Positions 9,286 through 17,264 of a DNA stretch of 64,000 nt are shown here, one piece after another. Made by a program: the position numbers and the translations under genes. The number at the start of each line of letters is the position of its first letter. Within the stretch, counting starts at the first letter, position 1. The notes under the pieces are model-generated. The model made no database searches. It was not told the DNA's origin and worked only from the letters and a program-made list of their open reading frames with translations. Source of the stretch: Flavobacteriales bacterium (GTDB lineage Bacteria > Bacteroidota > Bacteroidia > UBA10329); NCBI GenBank assembly GCA_016124845.1, contig WGMW01000010.1, positions 44,779-108,778 on the forward strand, written 5' to 3'.

Positions 9286-9780
9286 ATGGCTATTAGAAAA
9301 GAATTCACGTTGGAGGAGCTTTACTTCAATGGCTTCTCAGAAAGGGAAGTGGCAATCATGGACTACATACTTCTTGCGGGAACAGATGACGTAGGTCGCT
9401 GTGCCGCGTGTTTCAGACGAGGGCAGTCCTTAACGATAGATGGCGTGCCGACCCCATCAGTCCTTACCGAAAAGTGTCTTCAACTGCTTATTGATGTCGG
9501 ATTGGTGCACGACACTCACGAGAGAGGCAATGATGGAACCAATCACGTGTCAATTCATGGGGATCACTATCTAACGATCAAAGGCCGTACTTTCTCCTGC
9601 CTTGGGGGCATGAGGCATTACATTACAGAGATGAACAAGGATCGCGAGGAGAATGAGCGGGCACGTGCGGCTTCGATAGAGGCAGTGGAATATTCAAAAC
9701 GAGCGAACGTCATCTCCGTGGTTTCTGCTGCTGTTTCCGCAGTATCCGTTTTAATTGTAATTCTAACGTCTGTTTTTTGA
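9286..9780 (+). CDS. Small protein with C-terminal membrane anchor, unknown function
   Basis: 164 residues, not recognised. The N-terminal 110 residues are soluble, with a CAACF motif near residue 45 and a helix-rich region that might be a winged helix (FSEREVAIMDYILLAG). A charged helix (NKDREENERARAASIEAVEYSKRA) then leads to a C-terminal hydrophobic anchor, VSAAVSAVSVLIVILTSVF. It starts 89 nt after the R-M gene on the same strand, so co-transcription is possible. It may be a membrane-tethered accessory of the R-M locus, but nothing in the sequence proves this. Confidence 0.6.
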   Translation: MAIRKEFTLEELYFNGFSEREVAIMDYILLAGTDDVGRCAACFRRGQSLTIDGVPTPSVLTEKCLQLLIDVGLVHDTHERGNDGTNHVSIHGDHYLTIKGRTFSCLGGMRHYITEMNKDREENERARAASIEAVEYSKRANVISVVSAAVSAVSVLIVILTSVF

Positions 9781-9888
9781 GACGCCCCCCGCCCGAGCAA
9801 CGGTTCTGAAGGGTCTCTTGCTCATAATCAGCACGATCAGCTTATAATTGATCTATAAACTCGCTTCTCCAAACTCACTTCTCGCAGC

Positions 9889-10212
9889 TCACCCACCCCT
9901 CTCAATCCTCCTCAGAATCTCCTCAATTTCCTGAGGCGATTTACCAGCAAGCAGCCGCGCCAATTCAGGAAAATCAGATTTCTTCAACGCATTCAGGTGG
10001 CTCTTACGGTCGCCAATCCAAGTAAATAGATCATTCGGTTGGCAATGGAAGGTGTTGCACAACCGCTCCATGGTTACCAGCCGTACCTCTTTGGCCTCCG
10101 TGTGCAACAGACCCCGTGCCTCGCTCGGTGTAAAACCATGGTTGATCAGAAAAGAACGGCCATAACGGATGTTGTTCAGGGCTAATAGTCGGTGAATGTC
10201 AAGACGTATCAT
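9889..10212 (-). CDS. Cro/CI-type HTH DNA-binding protein
   Basis: 107 residues. The N-terminal 70 residues (IRLDIHRLLALNNI, then FLINHGFTPSEARGLLHTEAKEVRLVTMERLCNTFHCQPNDLFTW) form a five-helix XRE/Cro-CI DNA-binding domain of the kind found in small YozG-like regulators. The last 35 residues are a helical tail. I chose the ATG at 10212 rather than the upstream GTG at 10266 because it leaves the usual short N-terminus. It is convergent with the 9286 gene and only about 0.7 kb from the R-M gene, so a control-protein role is conceivable but unproven. Confidence 0.75.
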   Translation of the reverse strand: MIRLDIHRLLALNNIRYGRSFLINHGFTPSEARGLLHTEAKEVRLVTMERLCNTFHCQPNDLFTWIGDRKSHLNALKKSDFPELARLLAGKSPQEIEEILRRIERGG

Positions 10213-10304
10213 CGCAGATAGATTTATTCCATCACAACGTCTTGCAAGTTGAGTTTCGTATATCACTACCCACTCTTTTTGTTAAAAAATGCCTCACATT
10301 GGTA

Positions 10305-10514
10305 TTTCAATCGCCAACAGGTGCTTTTCAACCACCAACAAGTGTCGTTGAATCACCAACCATGCATTTTCAACAACCAACTCCAGTTGTTCAATAACCA
10401 ACCTTGGTTGTGCAATCGCAAACAGAAATCGTTCAATCGCCATCCGTGCGTTTGCAATAACCAACAGTAATCGTGCAACAGCCATCCACAAGTGTGCAAT
10501 CACCAACCAGTGGT
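10305..10514. repeat. Ten-unit 21-bp tandem repeat array
   Basis: Ten consecutive units, each exactly 21 nt with no insertions or deletions. Each contains a conserved core close to CAATnACCAAC and a variable remainder of about 8-10 nt. The unit is a multiple of three, so both strands stay open: the plus strand reads seven-residue repeats such as FNHQQVS, the minus strand repeats such as LVIANAR. Neither frame has a good ATG and ribosome site, so I treat it as DNA-level repeat, with translation left open. It lies between the HTH gene and the 10654 gene. Confidence 0.85.
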
Positions 10515-10653
10515 TATTCAGCACACCATAAGTTTCGGCCAATGCAATGCCCGCTTTTTCACCATCGTTAATGGAGCAGAGGGCGCAAGCTTCCTAAAAT
10601 GCAAAAGCAGCCCTCCCAAAAGAAAGACCATGAATCATTAAAAACTGGAAATC

Positions 10654-11610
10654 ATGACAGACGATCAATCAAATCAACTCGACATGCTCCTTATTCTTAA
10701 GGACTTCTACACCGCCAATCAAGTGACCATAGACGCAGTACCCATCCTCGCGCTCAACTTTCCCAAGCTCGCCACCAACATTGCCGTTATCAACAGCAAC
10801 TTGGCGGGGCAATCGGCCAATATCAAGGGGGTTGCACAGACCAAGACCAACCTCCGCACAAACCTCAACGAACTCACATTCAACATCCTTGGTATCGCAC
10901 GCGCTTGGGCCGTGGCCGAGGGAAATGCAACGCTGGCCGAAGAGTTCAAGGTCACAGAATCGGGCCTCGAGAAAATAAAGGACGACACCGTTGCCGCCTA
11001 CTGCACCCATCGCTACATCTTGGTCAACGATAACTTGGCCTCCATGGCCGATTACGGCATTACCGCAGCCACCATGACCACATGGCAGGACGCCATCACC
11101 GATTATGAAAGTGCCGTGGCAACGCCCCGCGAGGCCGTAAACACACGAAGTACGCACACAAGCAATCTCAAGACCGTCTTCGATGATACCATGAAGCTCC
11201 TCAAAGAGAACATCGACCCCGTCATGCTCAACTTCAAAACCTCCGACCCCGACCTCTACAACGGGTACACAAAAGCCCGAATCGTCATCGATCGCAAAGG
11301 ACCTGGAGGTGGCACCGATCCTTCTTCAACAGATGCCAAGCTCTCAGGACAGATAACCGATGCCAACACGCTTACTCCGATCGTTGAGGTGGCCGTTACG
11401 CTAACTTCCTCTACCTCGGGTACGGCTACGCCTCCCGTAACCGTGCTTACGGATGTCAATGGAAATTACGTGTTTGAGGGCATTACGCCCGGTGGGTTCT
11501 CCTTTTTGGCTGAGAAGGTCGGGTATGAGTCGGTGAGCAATTCGGGTACGCTGGGGGATGGCGAAAGTGCTGTTTATGACTTTCAGATGACGCCTGTGGT
11601 GGTGCCTTGA
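10654..11610 (+). CDS. Unassigned protein with C-terminal carboxypeptidase-regulatory-like domain
   Basis: 318 residues. Residues 1-215 are helix-rich and unrecognised. A glycine-rich linker (GPGGGTDPSS) leads to a domain at about 228-315 reading LSGQITDANTLTPIVEVAVTL, then TDVNGNYVFEGITPGGFSF, the beta-sandwich signature of CarboxypepD_reg-like domains, which are normally extracellular in Bacteroidota. No signal peptide is visible: the N-terminus is MTDDQSNQLDMLL. It therefore may stay in the cytoplasm or leave by an unusual route. It has its own upstream space, with the 21-bp array about 140 nt before the start. Confidence 0.65.
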   Translation: MTDDQSNQLDMLLILKDFYTANQVTIDAVPILALNFPKLATNIAVINSNLAGQSANIKGVAQTKTNLRTNLNELTFNILGIARAWAVAEGNATLAEEFKVTESGLEKIKDDTVAAYCTHRYILVNDNLASMADYGITAATMTTWQDAITDYESAVATPREAVNTRSTHTSNLKTVFDDTMKLLKENIDPVMLNFKTSDPDLYNGYTKARIVIDRKGPGGGTDPSSTDAKLSGQITDANTLTPIVEVAVTLTSSTSGTATPPVTVLTDVNGNYVFEGITPGGFSFLAEKVGYESVSNSGTLGDGESAVYDFQMTPVVVP

Positions 11611-11926
11611 TGTTTCTCTTATTCTTTTGGCTTGATGCTTCGATAAACTCAGCACAGGTGCTACAGGAACAAAAGATCAAGACTGGCCAAAATCAATTAG
11701 GGAAATGCTACGGCTCCCGCCAACCACAGATGAAAAGAACTCGCTTCGCTCAGACAGCTTTTCATCTAAAGCCCCTCCCTGCAGCCTTGATTTCTAAATT
11801 GATTTTGGCAGGTCGGTTGGTGGGCGAGCAATTGCGTTTGCTATGGTCGAGGGCAATAGTTCTCTGGAGTAAGCACTTCCAACTTCGTGCAAACTGATTA
11901 TCTTAGTCTGTACCAATTCCAACATC
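11611..11926. other. Gene-free stretch with an interspersed repeat fragment
   Basis: This 316-nt gap contains GATGCTTCGATAAACTCAGC near 11634-11653, a variant of the interspersed element at 2812-2902. An open frame at 11607-11897 overlaps that repeat and shows no protein-like composition. I see no RNA gene or clear promoter here. Confidence 0.5.
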
Positions 11927-12427
11927 ATGGACCTGAACCATTATCCAAACATTTGGCCTGACCTGCTTCCTGTCTTGGAGGCTGCCCTACAGAAGCATGA
12001 AGAGGCCACGGCCAAAATGGCCGATTTCAGAAAGAAGTACACCTCCGTTAAGAATAAAGCGAAGCGGGTAGAGAAGTATCTGGTAACCATGGATGAGGAG
12101 ATGAGAAAATACCACGAGCTCTACATGCTTGACTGTTTGCGTTTGGCCGAGAACAAATTCGCACTCATTGACAAGAAACTGAAGCGTTTCAAGCAGCACG
12201 AGCAACTGTATTGCAATCAATCGCTCAAGCTGCTCAAGGGTTCAAGGGCCATGGAACCCAATACCACACATTGGCACATACAAAGGATATCGACTTACCT
12301 CTATAGATCAAATGAACTTATCAGAGATGTTTCCGATATGCTCCGTATTGCCAAAGGACATCTGGACAAAGTAGACCACATAAAGAAGTATTGGGCTCAG
12401 ATCCGTAAACGAAGAAGACCATCATAG
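11927..12427 (+). CDS. Helical protein of unknown function
   Basis: 166 residues, strongly charged and almost entirely helical, with long coiled-coil-like stretches (LQKHEEATAKMADFRKKY and VEKYLVTMDEEMRKYHELY). It ends in a very basic tail (AQIRKRRRPS). It has no signal peptide or membrane segment and no family that I recognise. The gene stands alone between the 10654 gene and the secreted repeat protein, with short gaps on either side. Its codon use looks like real coding sequence. Confidence 0.6.
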   Translation: MDLNHYPNIWPDLLPVLEAALQKHEEATAKMADFRKKYTSVKNKAKRVEKYLVTMDEEMRKYHELYMLDCLRLAENKFALIDKKLKRFKQHEQLYCNQSLKLLKGSRAMEPNTTHWHIQRISTYLYRSNELIRDVSDMLRIAKGHLDKVDHIKKYWAQIRKRRRPS

Positions 12428-12547
12428 CCGTCACCAACTAATTGTAGACACCGGACAGACGAAGAGGATGGGCAATGGTAGGTGAATTTATTTGAAGCCG
12501 CAGGGTGTTTGATTGTTTCTTTACCTTTAACAGACAAAACCTTCCTC

Positions 12548-15097
12548 ATGAGCCGCTCGTCCTCCCGTCTTTCCAAAAGACTGTTGTTTCTTTTTTCAAA
12601 TCTCTTGGTTTCTTCCCATGCTTTCTCTCAGATAGGACCGGAGCATGTTCTTACCGACCCGATATTGGAATATCCGCGAGTAATGCATGTTGCCGATCTG
12701 GATGGAGATGGGCTGGAGGACATTATTGCTGCAGGAGGCGACAATTACTATGGGGCAGCCACGGTGATGGTTTGGTGGCGAAATACGGGGAACAACGAAT
12801 TTACCGATATGGACACCGTGGCCATCAACACGCAGCAGGTAAGTGATATCCATGCGGCCGATCTGGATGGGGATGAGGACATCGATATCATCTGTACCTA
12901 CAACAAGTATTACTGCAACCCGGACAGCTTGATGGGAGAAGAGAACAGAAATTCCCACATTCCACCGCCACCTCCGCCACCAGTGGAGGGTCGCTTAGTT
13001 TGGTTTGAAAATTTGGGGAACGGACACTTCGGGCCAAAGAACTTCATTGAAGACACCATACCTATTGCTGCTTCCGCTTACGCGGCCGACCTGAATGGTG
13101 ATAGTTTGGTAGATGTGCTGCTCGGGGCCAGAAGCGCAACAGAGTTTGACTGTCATCCGGATGTTGGCTTTGCCGCCTGGTACGAGAACCTTGGTAGCGG
13201 TCAGTTTGGAGCAAGGCAATTGTTTTCTCCCTTATCGGATGAGTTTTCGGTATCCGTTGTCCGCAGTGCCGACCTTGATGGGGATGGGGACATGGATGTG
13301 GTTGCCACGCAGAACAGGGACGGGCAGGTGGTGTGGTATGAGAATCTCGGTTCTGGGGCATTCGGAACGCAGCAACCGATCGATAGTTCTCTTGCCTTCA
13401 ACTGTAATCTATTGGAGATCTCGGATATTAATAATGACCACCGACCCGACCTTCTGTTGGGGGAATACGGCAAGGTCTTCTGGCTGCAGAATGACTCCGC
13501 CAGCTTCAGTAGCGTGCCGCAATCCATCATCAGCACCGAGGTGGATTATCTAAAATCCATTTACCCGGCCGACTTGGACAATGACGGGGATATTGACGCC
13601 ATCTCGGCCTCCAAGTTTGACTCGAAAGTGGCCTGGTACCCGAACCTTGGTCAAGGTATATTCGGGCCGCAGTTGGTCGTTGATTCGGTGGTTAGAGGTG
13701 CCAATCAGGTCATGTCCGTCAATGCGAACACGGATGGAAATCTCGAAATCGTAAGCTTGGATTCCTATGGTGATAATGAGGTCTCTTGGTACAAGAACTT
13801 GGGTTATTGGACGTTTGACCGGGAAAACATCATTACACCGGACCTTTACAGGCCGCTCGATTTTCTTTCCGCTGATATTGACAGTGACTCTGATAAGGAC
13901 ATCTTCGTGGTGTCTTACAACAGCGACAGGCTGAGCCTTTTCGAAAACTTGGGTGGAGGTCTCTTTTCAGACCCCAAGATCATTCTGAAAGGTATTGATG
14001 GTGCAAGCAAGGTCAGGGTTGCCGACCTTGACCTTGATGCTGATCTTGACTTCGTTGTTTACAGCTCCGCTCAACGCAAAATTGACCGGATAGAGAATCT
14101 TGGAAATGGCACGTTCAGCTCCTTGGAGTCAATCGATGGGTATGCCAATGTTACTGACATGACCGTAGCCGACATTGATAATGATAATTATCCGGATCTG
14201 GTTACGAGCATCAGCGGGGCTGTTTATTTGAATATGACGCCTGATAAGGTCGGATGGTACAAAAACCTCGGTAACGGAACGTTCGGGACGTTGCAACTGT
14301 TGACCGATTCCATTGACGGCCCCAGAGGCGTGCTTGCAGCTGACATCGATAACGATCTGGATATGGATCTTCTGGTGGCCGGACACGATGACGACAGAAT
14401 CTACTGGTTTGAGAACAATGGTGGAAGCCTTGGCGCCCAACAGGTTTTTGCCGATAGCCTGAACAATGTCGCTCGTGTTTTCTCAACAGACCTGGACCAT
14501 GATGGCGATGTGGACATCATTTCTGACGGCAACGCTCATCTTTACTGGTTCGAAAATCTCGGAGGCGGAACCTTTGCGCCACTGGTCATTTCTACCTTGG
14601 AAATCAGCGATATGGACATTGCCGACATCAATGTGGATTCAGCATCAGATATTCTGGTTGCCAATGATCTTGGAGTGTATCTGGAGAATGATGGCACCAC
14701 CCAGTTCGACTCGATACAGAGTTTCGGTCAAATTCCAGGCATGAGCTACCTCCTTGCTTCCGATGCAGATGAAGACGGGGATGAGGATGTCTTTACACTA
14801 TGGACCAATGCCAACCGATTGAGTTGGTTTGAGAACACTACTCTGAATGTTGGTGTTGCTGAACATTTTGAGCCTCAGATCAACCTATACCCGAATCCGA
14901 CAACAGGCCAAGCCGTCATCAAAACCAACGAACCGACCCAATTGACCATCTACAACGCTTTGGGCGAACTTGTGGTGACAAAACGATGCAATGGCTGGGC
15001 TTCGATCCACTTGGAAGATCATCCCAACGGAGTTTACCTCGTCAACCTTGAAACTTCTGCCGGCATCATCACCAAGAAGCTGATCAAAATGAAGTAG
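12548..15097 (+). CDS. Secreted FG-GAP/VCBS-repeat protein with T9SS sorting domain
   Basis: 849 residues from the ATG at 12548, which gives a normal signal peptide (RLLFLFSNLLVSSHAFSQ); a GTG 66 nt upstream is less likely. The body is a series of FG-GAP/VCBS repeats, each with a calcium-loop motif such as DLDGDGLEDI, DLDGDEDIDI or DIDNDLDMDL and a WYENLGSG-type turn, predicting an integrin-alpha-like propeller. The last 80 residues (INLYPNPTTGQAVIKT to GVYLVNLETSAGIITKKLIK) form a type A T9SS sorting domain, so the protein should cross the outer membrane through the type IX system. Ligand unknown. A short polyproline run occurs near residue 145. Confidence 0.9.
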   Translation: MSRSSSRLSKRLLFLFSNLLVSSHAFSQIGPEHVLTDPILEYPRVMHVADLDGDGLEDIIAAGGDNYYGAATVMVWWRNTGNNEFTDMDTVAINTQQVSDIHAADLDGDEDIDIICTYNKYYCNPDSLMGEENRNSHIPPPPPPPVEGRLVWFENLGNGHFGPKNFIEDTIPIAASAYAADLNGDSLVDVLLGARSATEFDCHPDVGFAAWYENLGSGQFGARQLFSPLSDEFSVSVVRSADLDGDGDMDVVATQNRDGQVVWYENLGSGAFGTQQPIDSSLAFNCNLLEISDINNDHRPDLLLGEYGKVFWLQNDSASFSSVPQSIISTEVDYLKSIYPADLDNDGDIDAISASKFDSKVAWYPNLGQGIFGPQLVVDSVVRGANQVMSVNANTDGNLEIVSLDSYGDNEVSWYKNLGYWTFDRENIITPDLYRPLDFLSADIDSDSDKDIFVVSYNSDRLSLFENLGGGLFSDPKIILKGIDGASKVRVADLDLDADLDFVVYSSAQRKIDRIENLGNGTFSSLESIDGYANVTDMTVADIDNDNYPDLVTSISGAVYLNMTPDKVGWYKNLGNGTFGTLQLLTDSIDGPRGVLAADIDNDLDMDLLVAGHDDDRIYWFENNGGSLGAQQVFADSLNNVARVFSTDLDHDGDVDIISDGNAHLYWFENLGGGTFAPLVISTLEISDMDIADINVDSASDILVANDLGVYLENDGTTQFDSIQSFGQIPGMSYLLASDADEDGDEDVFTLWTNANRLSWFENTTLNVGVAEHFEPQINLYPNPTTGQAVIKTNEPTQLTIYNALGELVVTKRCNGWASIHLEDHPNGVYLVNLETSAGIITKKLIKMK

Positions 15098-15101
15098 CGG
15101 C

Positions 15102-16667
15102 TTACTCCGCTTTAAAGAAGCGCTGCGTGCCAACCCGTTCGCCCTGTCCGATTCGCAGGAGGTAGCTTCCTGCCCCAAGGCGTGAAACATCAAGCTGATT
15201 ACCCACACAGTTGGTGCGCCTTAGAACCTCCCTACCAGCAACATCCAGTATGCTCACATCAAAAGGCGCAGCGTTGGGTAGTTGAATATAGACCCTGTCT
15301 CGCACAGGATTCGGGTAGAGATGTATTTCAGGGGGTTCCTCCAAGTGATCATCCACCCCTACATACATGCAATTATGCTCGGGATGAACCGTAGTTGTGT
15401 CTACCAGAATCTGCTCATCACCGGGTTCATAAGCCACATAACTGAACAGAATGAGCATCATCTCCTGATCCGAATCATTGCCTGCGCTTACGGTTTGCGG
15501 AGGATTGTTCGGGTTATCAGAATTGTTGGATGTGTTGTCATAGGTCGCCTCACCATGGAAAACCGTTCCTCCAGGTATTCTTATCGGTTGGCGGAAGTCA
15601 TAGAATCCCTGCCAATGAAAATTCCAATGATCGATCTCCATCAGCGGAACCGTTTCGTTATTTGGCAGAACGGCCCACGTTCTGGCATTGTTTCCCAACA
15701 GGTGCATATGAATGTTTACGTCCAGCAGCGTAATGTCCTGTTGAAGGGGTAGCGTGTACTGCCCCGTGAATGTCCTGACCTCACTGGCCGGAATGGTCAA
15801 CGTTCCTTCATTCAAATGGAAATGGTCGATAAATGAATGGATCTGAATCTCACGAAGCGGCTCGGTAGTATAGATCATATTGATCTTCGACTGATCCGTC
15901 TGACCGTTTGAGGTTGCCGGGTAGTGAACCTGCATTACGATGGAAGCACCAGCTGGAATCCGCACGCCCATACCATCTGGAAAAACCCTTTTGCCCTGCC
16001 CCGGCCCCCAACCTGCTACTGGAACGGATGCTTCGCTATTGGTAGAGCCGAAGCTTGTATATCCAGGTCCTGGTTCGGCCTCATCAAACTGTTGGGGTAG
16101 ATCTGTCTCGTCATAATAGATCATGACATGATGAACTGCCGCGCGATTGCCTGGTACTACTTCAAGTGCGGTGACATAAATATCCTGCGGAAACGAGGTG
16201 GGCACAACGAAACATCGGAACACGTCCTCTCCACTTGTATTGACGATGTATTCCGGCATTGTCAGCACAAGGTCTGGTGAGGATATCTCCTCATCTCCCG
16301 AATAAACAGGCTGAACAGGCGGCAACCCATTGCCTTCCGGTGTTCCTGCATTCACCCATTCGGTTATCGTCTGTATCTCCTCATCCGTTAGCATACGCTC
16401 ATGGGCCAAATGGTTATAATCCGGATTGGGAGGCCAAGGCGGCATGGTGCCCGCATTTACCGATTGCATGACGCCATAAGCTGCGGCCGATGCATCATCA
16501 TAGCTCATCAATGAAAAAGGAGCGATTCCACCTACATGGTGGCATGTTGTACAATGCTCGAATAAGATACAGGCCACATCTGAATTGTAAGTCACCGATT
16601 GCGCAGAACCATGAATCGGACCGACAAACGCGCTCATTAACAATATTATTTGGACAACCTGTCTCAT
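15102..16667 (-). CDS. Secreted haem- and copper-binding monooxygenase-like protein with T9SS domain
   Basis: 521 residues with a signal peptide (IILLMSAFVGPIHGSAQS). A haem-binding CTTCH at residues 39-43 sits in a cytochrome-c-like segment. It is followed by a domain with HHVMIYYDE (about 178) and HMHLLG (about 330), the histidine pairs expected for type II copper, ascorbate-dependent monooxygenases of the PHM/DBH family. The C-terminus (IHLYPNPVRDRVYIQL to GAGSYLLRIGQGERVGTQRF) is a T9SS sorting domain. An extracellular redox enzyme is likely; substrate unknown. It is convergent with the FG-GAP gene, only 4 nt apart. Confidence 0.8.
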   Translation of the reverse strand: MRQVVQIILLMSAFVGPIHGSAQSVTYNSDVACILFEHCTTCHHVGGIAPFSLMSYDDASAAAYGVMQSVNAGTMPPWPPNPDYNHLAHERMLTDEEIQTITEWVNAGTPEGNGLPPVQPVYSGDEEISSPDLVLTMPEYIVNTSGEDVFRCFVVPTSFPQDIYVTALEVVPGNRAAVHHVMIYYDETDLPQQFDEAEPGPGYTSFGSTNSEASVPVAGWGPGQGKRVFPDGMGVRIPAGASIVMQVHYPATSNGQTDQSKINMIYTTEPLREIQIHSFIDHFHLNEGTLTIPASEVRTFTGQYTLPLQQDITLLDVNIHMHLLGNNARTWAVLPNNETVPLMEIDHWNFHWQGFYDFRQPIRIPGGTVFHGEATYDNTSNNSDNPNNPPQTVSAGNDSDQEMMLILFSYVAYEPGDEQILVDTTTVHPEHNCMYVGVDDHLEEPPEIHLYPNPVRDRVYIQLPNAAPFDVSILDVAGREVLRRTNCVGNQLDVSRLGAGSYLLRIGQGERVGTQRFFKAE

Positions 16668-16798
16668 GTGACAACTGAACGAAGTTACGGTATAAATACG
16701 CTTTCGCTGATGAGATGCGGTTCATCCACCCAGACACACTGAATACCGGCACCGGCCATACCAGATGCTGACCGCTAATACCTAAAAGCTAACAGCTC

Positions 16799-16846
16799 TC
16801 AGTAAGCCCTCACATTCTTGCCCTCCATGTAGTTGATGAAGGCGCG
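16799..16846 (-). pseudogene. Duplicated 3' end of purF (15 codons plus stop)
   Basis: On the minus strand this reads RAFINYMEGKNVRAY followed by TGA, the same 15 C-terminal residues as intact purF at 17265-17312. Over 45 nt there are 5 differences, and all five are synonymous (Tyr, Ala, Arg, Asn and Arg codons). A 27-nt core is identical. Similarity stops abruptly on the upstream side. The copies are 466 bp apart and bracket the toxin-antitoxin remnant. Confidence 0.9.
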
Positions 16847-16863
16847 ATGCCCATAAGATTCTA

Positions 16864-17049
16864 TCAATCTCTCGGTGAGTTGAGAAGCCTTATCTTGTAA
16901 CAGTCGTTTCCGAGTGGTGTGCCTTTTTCAGGGTTCTCTGATAATTCATCGATCAACGCACCCAGATCGCTTTTTAGGGAACGGTGTTTTTTAAGAAGAC
17001 GTTTGAGTTTTCGCTTGAACGGCTCGGTGGCAACAACCTCAAAGCTCAT
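16864..17049 (-). pseudogene. RelE/ParE-family toxin, truncated at the C-terminus
   Basis: The remaining 61 residues read MSFEVVATEPFKRKLKRLLK, then PLGNDCYKIRL, typical of the first half of RelE/ParE-superfamily toxins of about 100 residues. After KIRL the sequence leaves the family and stops within seven codons, so the C-terminal strands carrying most catalytic residues are missing. The start overlaps the antitoxin 3' end by 11 nt, as usual for such pairs. The break lies just before the duplicated purF end, suggesting that the same rearrangement removed the rest. Probably non-functional. Confidence 0.8.
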
Positions 17050-17251
17050 CCAACAGGTCTTTGGCAGACTGGGGTGTCTTCTTGCCACTCAGATGGGCAT
17101 TCACATCCTCGAAAGCCTCTTTCAGATCCTGCACTTGCTTTAGTTTTTTCTTCTCTTCAATGGTTGACTCAACCTTTACAAAATCGAAGCTCTTCAGCAA
17201 CTCCATGAAAAATGAACTGCGACTGTCCTTTATGTCAAGAATGACTTTCAT
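17039..17251 (-). CDS. Antitoxin of a RelE/ParE-type module
   Basis: 70 residues, beginning MKVILDIKDSRSSFFMELLK, the usual opening of antitoxins paired with RelE/ParE toxins in Bacteroidota, and ending in ARDLL-like SAKDLLDEL. It starts 13 nt after the purF stop on the same strand, so it could be read through from purF. It appears intact, although its partner is truncated, which leaves an orphan antitoxin. Confidence 0.8.
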   Translation of the reverse strand: MKVILDIKDSRSSFFMELLKSFDFVKVESTIEEKKKLKQVQDLKEAFEDVNAHLSGKKTPQSAKDLLDEL

Positions 17252-17264
17252 TACGCTAAGATAA

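Noticed and set aside
10305..10514. The 21-bp array as a CRISPR
   Set aside because: Units are tandem with no unique spacers of constant length between long identical repeats, the conserved core is only about 11 nt, and no cas gene is near.
10294..10542. An 82-codon minus-strand frame encoding heptad repeats over the array
   Set aside because: It starts at a TTG with no ribosome site and the composition follows from the DNA repeat. Kept as a possibility in the repeat entry only.
11607..11897. A 96-codon frame after the 10654 gene
   Set aside because: Overlaps an interspersed repeat fragment and looks non-coding.
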